Source of the DNA: Actinomycetes bacterium
GTDB taxonomy: Bacteria > Actinomycetota > Actinomycetes > Propionibacteriales > Nocardioidaceae
NCBI GenBank assembly: GCA_023460975.1
Contig: JAEWOG010000040.1
Span: 1-30,092 of the forward strand
Length of the DNA stretch: 30,092 nucleotides
Reading direction: 5' to 3'
Every line of letters starts with the position of its first letter. Positions within the stretch are counted from its first letter, which is position 1. Made by a program: the position numbers and the translations under genes. Positions 24,506 through 30,092 of this stretch are shown one piece after another. The notes under the pieces are model-generated. The model saw nothing but the letters and a program-made list of their open reading frames with translations. It searched no databases and had not been told where the DNA came from.

Positions 24506-25722
24506 GGTAGCCGAGAACGGCCCGTTAGAAGTTGCTGCATCATGCCAGTCTTAATACTCTGCGCCTTGGATAGACGAACACGAAGAGCTTCGATCTCGCG
24601 CTCGGAGTCATGTAGCGCCTCCGCGATTGCCTTCTGCTCGGCAACCCCAGGGAGTGTCAGAGTGATGCTCGAAATGTACGACCGAGTCGTCGCCAGCACC
24701 TTCGTACCAGCTGCCAAGCGCAGCAGTTGATCGCGGAATGAAGGGATGAACTGGAGGTACGCCTTGAACCCGTCGGCAAGCACGGACTTGTCGAAGCGTG
24801 CAGCGATCGTGTGAAGCCCTGGAACTACGCCAGTGTTGGGCGTGCTCACGATTTCGACCGACTTGCCGACTCCCGCTGGATCTTCCGAAGCGTCGGCGAA
24901 CACGAGGTCGCCACACTGAAGCAATCCTGCCCGAGCGGCAAGTTTCGCACTCGCGCGCGGCATTTCTTCCGATGCCGAGTCAAGTATCACAGATGATCGA
25001 GTGTGAATATCTCCGTAGTGGAGGTACTTCAGTGGCGACTTCGTATCAAGTTGAGCCCGCGAAAGTGCCACTGTCTTCACGTAACTCACATGATCGCCAA
25101 GCCGAATGTCTGCCCATTCCCCAGTGAACCTGGGCAGGCGGGTGCGGCCGGTCAGGAGTTGCTGCATCATGCCCTGCTTGATCGCCTGCTTCTTGGCGAT
25201 GAGGCGTTCGAGGATGGCGATCAGTTCATCGGCATCACGTAGCGCTGTCGATATTCTTCTCTGTTCGTCAATCGATGGTAGCTGGATGCGGAGATCACGA
25301 ACCATTCCAGCATTGAGGTTCGACTGTGTACCTTGCTGCCCGATAGTCTTGATTTTCTCCTTAATCGATTCCAAGTAGTAGTAGAGGTACTCCCCGTCAA
25401 GGCTTGGCCCGGGTTGAATTCCAAGAATGGCTTGACTGGACGAAACGCGCCCGACCGCAATGGCACACTCTCCGAGTGAGGCATACATAGCGTAGAGAAC
25501 TACGTCAGGCTCATAAAGCCTTGCAGCACTCACTGCAAGACCTTCCGCGCTCAATGTTTTCGCAGTTCTCCGCACGTACTTAGTGCTTGCTGTCATATCG
25601 GCGATGGAAACCCAAGGGATACCGCCTCCGTAATACTTCGAGACCTTCGAGGGTGGCGTCCCGCCACTTCCCATCGTTGTCAGGTCCCCGATCCGGCGCT
25701 CCGGCCACAGAGCCGTGGTCAT
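24487..25722 (-). CDS. hsdS: Type I restriction-modification specificity subunit
   Basis: A 411-aa protein with two target recognition domains, each followed by a conserved helical spacer. TRD1 is about residues 1-145 and its spacer about 150-197 (EQRRISTALRDADELIAILE, ending GMMQQLLTGRTRLP). TRD2 is about 198-355 and its spacer about 361-406 (EQKAIAEALHDSEREIEALR, ending GMMQQLLTGRSRLP). The repeated MMQQLLTGR(T/S)RLP marks the usual pseudo-symmetry. It determines the bipartite target sequence for methylation and cutting, which cannot be predicted by eye. The start has AGGAG 7 nt upstream and overlaps the hsdM stop by 4 nt. GC content is clearly lower than neighbours, as is common for HsdS. 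Confidence 0.93.
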   Translation of the reverse strand: MTTALWPERRIGDLTTMGSGGTPPSKVSKYYGGGIPWVSIADMTASTKYVRRTAKTLSAEGLAVSAARLYEPDVVLYAMYASLGECAIAVGRVSSSQAILGIQPGPSLDGEYLYYYLESIKEKIKTIGQQGTQSNLNAGMVRDLRIQLPSIDEQRRISTALRDADELIAILERLIAKKQAIKQGMMQQLLTGRTRLPRFTGEWADIRLGDHVSYVKTVALSRAQLDTKSPLKYLHYGDIHTRSSVILDSASEEMPRASAKLAARAGLLQCGDLVFADASEDPAGVGKSVEIVSTPNTGVVPGLHTIAARFDKSVLADGFKAYLQFIPSFRDQLLRLAAGTKVLATTRSYISSITLTLPGVAEQKAIAEALHDSEREIEALRVRLSKAQSIKTGMMQQLLTGRSRLPVEAAS

Positions 25723-28184
25723 GCATTTACTCCTATGTCTGCGAGATGACCCGCAACCTTAGATTCGAGGTGCTCCAGTTCATCGTCGAGATCTTTGACG
25801 GTCGCCGCGTAACGCTCACCAAGTTGCTGAATTCGTGCAACCAGATCAAGCGTGAGCGCTTCAACCTCATTTGCAACACGGCGCACGACAGTCGCTCGCC
25901 ACTTGTCGTCTAGCACGAGCGTCTTGATGTCTTCCTCGGTCAGGTCGCCGTACTTCTTCAGCGTGGCGAGGTCGAGATCCGCCTGTGCTTCCTTGACGGC
26001 CTTCTTGGCTGCGGCTTCGGCGTTGTACAACTTGGTTGCGTATTGCAGCGCCTTGATTTCGTCGGGGTCACCGCCGGTCTTGATCGCCTTCAATCGTGCG
26101 GCGATGAGCGCTTTGGAGATCTTGTCGTCGTCCATGGCGTCGGCGAGTAGTCCGTCTTCGACGGCATGCTCTTCGACGTACTCTTCGACGGCTCTGGTGG
26201 CTTCCTCGGCGGCTGCGGTGAGCCCGTCGATCTTGGCCTGCTCGTCAGCAAAGTAGCGGGCGACCATGAGCGCGGGTGGGATGAGGTCCATCTTGTATTT
26301 GGTGGCGCTACGGCCGGAGCCGACCACCAGGTCGGGGGTTTCGGAGAGCTTGCGGTCTTTGTCCTCGATGGTCTTGCGTGGTTTGGCAGCGTCGGGCCAG
26401 CCATCGTTCATGATCAGGAAGACGTCGTCGTGCATCTGAGCGTGCCAGTAGGTCATGAGCTGTTCGTAGACGTTGTACTCGTCGAGCAGCGGCACGGGCT
26501 TGAAGCGTGCGAGCAGGTCGTCGCTGATCGCGGCGATCAGCTCGTTGGGAGTGGTGTTCTGATCAATGGCGGCCAGAGCGTCGCGGTGGGCTGTGAACCA
26601 GTCGATGGTGAGCGCTTTCGATTCTTCGGCAAACTTTTGGAACTCGGGTGAGTCAAGAATCGTCTGCTGCACCTGGCTGACGTCGATGGTCAGGTCGCTG
26701 TAGCCGGGCCGGTTGGAACTGAAGAGCTGGCTGCGGAGTTGCGGGAACGCGTCCCAGTACGACGCGAGCGCGTCGAGGTCGCGGTCAGGGATGCCGCCGT
26801 GGAGGTGGGCGGACAGGTCCTGCAGGTCCTCGGGTTCGGAGGAGTCGATGTAGCGCGGGATGTTGAGGTTGTAGTCGTTCTTGGGGTCGGCGATCTCGCT
26901 CATCGGCACCATGCGTGAGTAGCGGTCAATCTCGATCTGCTTGTTGAAGGTGTCGACGATCTTGTGGATGTCCTGGCTGCGCAGGCGGTTCTTGTTGCCG
27001 TCTTTCATGAAGCCCTTGGAGGCGTCGATCATGAAGACGCCGGTGCGGGCCTGGGCGTTCTCCTTGTCGAGGATGACCACGCAGGCCGGAATGCCAGTGC
27101 CATAGAACAGGTTTGCCGGCAGGCCGATGATGCCCTTGATGAAGCCCTGTTTGAGCAGGCGGGTGCGGATGGTGGCTTCGGCGTTGCCGCGGAACAGAAC
27201 GCCGTGCGGCAGGATGATCGCGGCCTTGCCGGTGGACTTCAGCGACGTGAGCGCGTGGAGCAGGAAGGCGTAGTCGCCGTTCTTCTCCGGCGGCCGTCCG
27301 TACTCGAAGCGGCCATAGTCGTTTTCGAGGCCGTTGTTCCAGGACTTCACCGAGAACGGTGGGTTCATGACGATGTAGTCGAAGGTCCGCAGTCGGTCAC
27401 CCTTGGTGAACTGCGGGTTGGTGATGGTGTCGCCCTTCTCGATCTCGGCGATCTCGTTGCCGTGCAGGATCATGTTCATCTTCGACAGCGCCCAGGTGGC
27501 GTTGTCCTTTTCCTGGCCGTAGATCGTCATGCCGCGCGGCGCTTCCGCAGCTGCTTTGAGAAGCAGCGAGCCGGAGCCACAAGCCGGGTCGTAGACGGTC
27601 TGGTCCTGGCGGGTGGTCGGGCCGATGCCGACAACCTTGGCGAGGATCCGGGACACCTCGGCCGGGGTGTAGAACTGGCCCTTGCTCTTGCCGGACTCGG
27701 TAGCGAAGTGGCGCATCAGGTACTCGTAGGCGTCGCCGAGCAGGTCGTCGCCCTCGGCGCGTGAGCCGCGGAAGTCGAGGTCGTTGAAGATGGTGACGAG
27801 CTTGGAGAGGCGGTCCTGCATCTCCTTGCCCTTGCCGAGCTTCTCCTCGTCGTTGAAGTCGGCCTGGTCGATGACGTTGCGCAACCCGTTGGCCTCGGCG
27901 AGCTTGGCGATGATCTTGTTGAAGCGGTCGCCGATCTCCTTGTCGCCCTTGGCGGCGAGCATGTCGTCGAAGGAACCGCCGGCAGGCACATCAATAAGGC
28001 TGTTGGGATCGGTCTTGGCTTTGTCGGAGACGTACTTCACGAACAGCAGCGTGAGGATGTAGTCCTTGTACTGGCTGGCGTCCATGCCGCCGCGTAGCTG
28101 GTCGCAGCTTGCCCAGAGAGATGCGTAAAGATCAGACTTCTTCAGAGCCACTGTTGGTCTTCCTATTGTTGATTTCTCGGGCAT
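25719..28184 (-). CDS. hsdM: Type I restriction-modification DNA N6-adenine methyltransferase, M subunit
   Basis: An 821-aa protein from MPEKSTIGRP. The N-terminal HsdM helical domain (about residues 15-140) is followed by the N6-adenine methylase domain with GQFYTPAEVSRIL (169-181), motif I DPACGSGSLLLKA (199-211) and motif IV NPPF (274-277). The C-terminal about 250 residues are an unusually long charged helical region with coiled-coil character (LTAAAEEATRAVEEYVEEHA, and later AAAKKAVKEAQADLDLATLK), ending LDDELEHLESKVAG. It methylates the site chosen by HsdS and forms the core of the RM complex. An in-frame opening continues 34 codons upstream, but the start at 28184 fits the nearby TAAAAT promoter and family N-termini better. 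Confidence 0.92.
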   Translation of the reverse strand: MPEKSTIGRPTVALKKSDLYASLWASCDQLRGGMDASQYKDYILTLLFVKYVSDKAKTDPNSLIDVPAGGSFDDMLAAKGDKEIGDRFNKIIAKLAEANGLRNVIDQADFNDEEKLGKGKEMQDRLSKLVTIFNDLDFRGSRAEGDDLLGDAYEYLMRHFATESGKSKGQFYTPAEVSRILAKVVGIGPTTRQDQTVYDPACGSGSLLLKAAAEAPRGMTIYGQEKDNATWALSKMNMILHGNEIAEIEKGDTITNPQFTKGDRLRTFDYIVMNPPFSVKSWNNGLENDYGRFEYGRPPEKNGDYAFLLHALTSLKSTGKAAIILPHGVLFRGNAEATIRTRLLKQGFIKGIIGLPANLFYGTGIPACVVILDKENAQARTGVFMIDASKGFMKDGNKNRLRSQDIHKIVDTFNKQIEIDRYSRMVPMSEIADPKNDYNLNIPRYIDSSEPEDLQDLSAHLHGGIPDRDLDALASYWDAFPQLRSQLFSSNRPGYSDLTIDVSQVQQTILDSPEFQKFAEESKALTIDWFTAHRDALAAIDQNTTPNELIAAISDDLLARFKPVPLLDEYNVYEQLMTYWHAQMHDDVFLIMNDGWPDAAKPRKTIEDKDRKLSETPDLVVGSGRSATKYKMDLIPPALMVARYFADEQAKIDGLTAAAEEATRAVEEYVEEHAVEDGLLADAMDDDKISKALIAARLKAIKTGGDPDEIKALQYATKLYNAEAAAKKAVKEAQADLDLATLKKYGDLTEEDIKTLVLDDKWRATVVRRVANEVEALTLDLVARIQQLGERYAATVKDLDDELEHLESKVAGHLADIGVNA

Positions 28185-28195
28185 ATCTGATGCCC

Positions 28196-28224
28196 ATTTT
28201 ACCACGTATTCGAATGCATGTTCG
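28196..28224 (-). promoter_or_regulatory. Candidate promoter of the hsdM operon
   Basis: On the minus strand, TAAAAT (28201-28196) is a good -10, with a weak CGAACA -35 (28224-28219) at 17-nt spacing. The ATG at 28184 is 11 nt after the -10, giving a leader of only a few nt and explaining the lack of a Shine-Dalgarno site. Confidence 0.5.
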
Positions 28225-28294
28225 AGAGCGAGATGGTTCGCCCAGTCCCTGGGCTGCGCATCGATCACAGCACAGCCATCCGACACTTTCCGCG

Positions 28295-29074
28295 CTATTC
28301 CGGCTTGATAGATACCGCACAGGCAGCTCCCAGCGTTTCGGAGGTGATCATGGCTGCGTCAAGGTCTCCGGTGAGCACCACGGTGAACTTCGGCCAGACT
28401 TCACCTCGCCAGACGAGCCGAATCGTCGTCTCCTGTCGGAACGTGAGGATCTCGGGGGCCTCGAACTCATCCTCGGTCCACAGCGCCTCGGGCTCGGAGG
28501 TCCGCTTCCAGGTGACCTCGAGCGGAGCGGGCTCGTCCTGATCGACCGGCCAGATCCCGACCTTCGGCTCGCGCATGTCGACGTGGCGTTGGCAGCGCAG
28601 GCGAATGGTGAGTCCGATCTCCTTGGGTGCCGTGCCGATCACGATCACCGTGGCCTCGGGGACTGTCTGGGTAGTCCAGTTCGTCGCGATCAGACGGGCG
28701 AGTTGCTGGACGCCGCGGTCGCTGTATCGCCGGGCTTGGCGCTGGTCGATGAAGTGCCTGGCGCCGAACTCCTCGAGGCGCTGCAGATGCGTGTTCGCCC
28801 CGGTGGCGAGCCCGAGTGAGTAGCACGCGGCCTCCAGGGCCATGACGTCGCCTTCCGCCTCGATGATCTCCAGCACCTTGAGGCTGAGCTGGACGTGCGC
28901 GACCTCAGGGTCACCGTTTCCGAGCAGGTCGCACATGACGGGGCACTGGGCCATGGTCTGGGGCGATAGCCCGCCCGGACGTTTGCGAGCCAGCAGAAGC
29001 TCGGCGCGGATCGCGGCCTCGGACTTTGGGGCAATAGCAGGGTCTTCCGCTGTCCTCTCCGAAGTGTTTGCCAC
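28295..29074 (-). CDS. Protein of unknown function upstream of hsdM
   Basis: A 259-aa protein that I do not recognise. Residues about 18-130 are mainly helical (AIRAELLLARKRPGGLSPQT, QLSLKVLEIIEAEGDVMALE, and later DRGVQQLARLIATNW). Residues about 135-250 are predicted beta-rich, with alternating strands (TVIVIGTA, IGLTIRLRCQRHV, TTIRLVWRGEVWPKFTVVLTG). No signal peptide or membrane segment is seen. It ends 110 bp before hsdM on the same strand and may be co-transcribed or independent. The GTG start at 29074 is supported by a leaderless pattern: TAGGGT (29086-29081), 6 nt upstream. It is divergent from a pair of small genes. Location suggests an island gene; function is open. Confidence 0.7.
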   Translation of the reverse strand: MANTSERTAEDPAIAPKSEAAIRAELLLARKRPGGLSPQTMAQCPVMCDLLGNGDPEVAHVQLSLKVLEIIEAEGDVMALEAACYSLGLATGANTHLQRLEEFGARHFIDQRQARRYSDRGVQQLARLIATNWTTQTVPEATVIVIGTAPKEIGLTIRLRCQRHVDMREPKVGIWPVDQDEPAPLEVTWKRTSEPEALWTEDEFEAPEILTFRQETTIRLVWRGEVWPKFTVVLTGDLDAAMITSETLGAACAVSIKPE

Positions 29075-29080
29075 GACGCA

Positions 29081-29086
29081 ACCCTA
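29081..29086 (-). promoter_or_regulatory. -10 element of leaderless gene at 28295-29074
   Basis: TAGGGT on the minus strand ends 6 nt before the GTG start, with no Shine-Dalgarno. It matches the TANNNT leaderless pattern. Confidence 0.45.
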
Positions 29087-29121
29087 TGCACGGCAACTGC
29101 TGGTTGCTGTCAGATGCCTGA

Positions 29122-29138
29122 TGTCACTTTCGTGTCAC
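29122..29138. promoter_or_regulatory. Direct TGTCAC repeats in divergent promoter region
   Basis: TGTCAC occurs at 29122-29127 and 29133-29138, 11 nt apart (one helical turn), with a related TGTCAG at 29108-29113. They lie between two divergent genes and could bind a regulator. Confidence 0.35.
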
Positions 29139-29214
29139 GACCCAGCTGGATGCCAGCTCCTAGCGTTCCTGTCGTCGGAGCAACCACCTCCGACATCACC
29201 AAAGGAGGATCGCG

Positions 29215-29517
29215 ATGAGCGAACTGGAACGCTGGGCCAGTCCCAGTCGTGGGCTTGTCCCGTCCCGGGATGAGCGCACCCACAAGAAGGTTGTCGAGCG
29301 GCTGGTCAACGAGACGAAGTTCGCGGGGCTCAAGGTCGACGCCGAGGCAGCACTGACGGGGCGGATCATGGAGCGAGCCGTCGACCTGGATAACTATCGC
29401 AAGAGCCTGGCGAACGGTGACCCGGTACTGGACGCGGTGCTGACGCGGATCGAGGTCGGCTTCGTCGACAAGGCGCAGCGCGTGCAGCGCAACTTCGGGT
29501 CGGAGTTTCCGTCGTGA
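29215..29517 (+). CDS. Small conserved-looking protein of unknown function
   Basis: A 100-aa basic, mainly helical, cytoplasmic protein (THKKVVERLVNETKFAGLKV, then AALTGRIMERAVDLDNYRKS, then VLDAVLTRIEVGFVDKAQRV). I do not recognise the family. The start is certain: AAAGGAGG lies 7 nt before the ATG, the best ribosome-binding site in the window. The stop TGA overlaps the ATG of the next small membrane gene, so the two form a coupled pair. Their position between the RM island and an IS3 element suggests genes of a mobile or integrated element. A DNA-binding or replication/partition accessory role is possible but not shown. Confidence 0.8.
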   Translation: MSELERWASPSRGLVPSRDERTHKKVVERLVNETKFAGLKVDAEAALTGRIMERAVDLDNYRKSLANGDPVLDAVLTRIEVGFVDKAQRVQRNFGSEFPS

Positions 29518-29690
29518 TGTGGGCCGTTCCGTACGTCGTGACGCTCGCTGTCAGCGGCGCTGGCGGCGCGGTAGCGACGTACTTGGTGCTCCGTGACCGC
29601 CTCTGTCCCGACGTCGATGCGCACGAGCTGACCGACGAGGACCGCAGCGAGATCACCGAACAGTTCAAGCAGCACACCAAGGCGGTTTGA
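29517..29690 (+). CDS. Small membrane-anchored protein of unknown function
   Basis: A 57-aa protein starting MWAVPYVVTLAVSGAGGAVA. One N-terminal membrane segment (about residues 3-25) is followed by a charged cytoplasmic tail (RDRLCPDVDAHELTDEDR, then SEITEQFKQHTKAV). Its ATG overlaps the previous stop by one base (TGATG); a GTG 3 nt upstream is also possible. Not a recognised family. Coupled with the 100-aa gene, it may form a membrane-tethered two-protein unit. Confidence 0.65.
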   Translation: MWAVPYVVTLAVSGAGGAVATYLVLRDRLCPDVDAHELTDEDRSEITEQFKQHTKAV

Positions 29691-30092
29691 ATCGCACTGG
29701 GTTTCGTTCCTAGGCGTTCCCTTGGCCAGCGAGTGCTGGCCGGGATGATTCTTGGGCAGCGTAGTACGCCGCCTCGACCTCGAGCGGGGTCCTCATGTCG
29801 AGTTCCCCGTGCAGGCGCTGGTTGTTCCACCACCACACGTACTCCAGCGTCGCGAGCTCGACCTGCTCGATCGTCTTCCACGGCCCCCGGCGCCGGATGA
29901 GCTCGGTCTTGTACAGGCCGTTGACCGCCTCCGCGAGGGCATTGTCATAGCTGTCCCCGACCGTGCCGGTGGATGGCTTCGCGCCCAGCTCGGCGATCCG
30001 GTCGGTGTAGACGATCGAGAGGTAGTTCGACCCGTGATCGGCATGATGAACCAGCCCGGTCAGATCGACCGCGCCCTCGCGCTTGGCGTCCC
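29691..30092 (-). mobile_element. IS3-family insertion sequence, one end
   Basis: The transposase C-terminus is followed by only about 20 nt before the small membrane gene's stop at 29690, so the element's end must lie within about 29691-29710. I cannot name the exact inverted repeat because the other end is outside the window. Confidence 0.6.
29710..30092 (-). CDS. IS3-family transposase OrfB, C-terminal part (cut by window end)
   Basis: 127 codons of the rve/DDE integrase core. Visible are LVHHADHGSNYLS (second catalytic Asp region) and GDSYDNALAEAVNGLYKTEL (catalytic Glu region), then the typical ending VELATLEYVWWWNNQRLHGEL, RTPLEVEAAYY. The N-terminal part, the first Asp and OrfA lie to the right of the window. 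There is no frameshift in the visible part, so this end of the transposase is intact. It marks the right border of the accessory region. Confidence 0.93.
   Translation of the reverse strand, partial: DAKREGAVDLTGLVHHADHGSNYLSIVYTDRIAELGAKPSTGTVGDSYDNALAEAVNGLYKTELIRRRGPWKTIEQVELATLEYVWWWNNQRLHGELDMRTPLEVEAAYYAAQESSRPALAGQGNA

Noticed and set aside
24531..25173. 16-nt direct repeat in hsdS (24531-24546 and 25158-25173) as a mobile-element mark
   Set aside because: Both copies encode the MMQQLL part of the two conserved HsdS spacers, so it is ordinary internal duplication of the subunit.

Overview
This is a high-GC actinobacterial window. It starts inside the 5' part of a 16S rRNA gene read on the minus strand, whose V1-V2 sequence and actinobacterial leader look most like Nocardioidaceae (an Aeromicrobium/Nocardioides-like organism; genus not certain). 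Other signs agree: very GC-rich codon use, TANNNT promoters directly in front of start codons without Shine-Dalgarno sites (leaderless mRNAs), a mycothiol-type DinB/maleylpyruvate isomerase-family protein, large LuxR (LAL) regulators, and a dispersed repeat with core GGTTGAGCCTGTCGAAACC.

Region 1 (1-15.0 kb) is ordinary chromosome: the rrn 5' end with its leader and promoter region; two LAL-type LuxR regulators (860-3667 and 7019-9574) flanking a secreted RCC1-repeat protein and an NAD(P)-dependent aldehyde dehydrogenase; a hotdog thioesterase; a DUF305 lipoprotein with a DUF6153 membrane protein (a probable metal-related pair); a beta-helix carbohydrate-binding lipoprotein; a triplet of 29-bp repeats ending in a terminator-like hairpin; a TetR/DinB-family pair controlled by a large operator-like dyad; and a SAM methyltransferase.

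Region 2 (about 15.05-29.7 kb) is an accessory island with visibly lower GC. Its left edge holds a long hairpin, a 12-bp palindrome and a small ORF that looks like the C-terminal HTH tail of a serine recombinase. Inside is one minus-strand, largely overlapping gene train: hsdM - hsdS - Ymh-family (TIGR02391) gene - hsdR - YgjP-like metallopeptidase - a 1486-residue protein with an N-terminal PD-(D/E)XK (Cap4-like) nuclease, a STAND/NACHT-type NTPase and a long helical-repeat C-terminus. It reads as a type I restriction-modification locus fused in one transcription unit to an Avs-like nucleotide-binding defence protein. The Ymh-family gene is bracketed by exact 19-bp direct repeats placed so that its removal would join hsdS to hsdR perfectly. 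Upstream are an unrecognised 259-aa gene and, divergently, a pair of small unrecognised genes.

Region 3 (29.7-30.1 kb) is the 3' part of an IS3-family transposase running off the window edge.

The most interesting objects are the composite defence operon, its cassette-like Ymh-family gene, and the repeat family that has entered a coding sequence.
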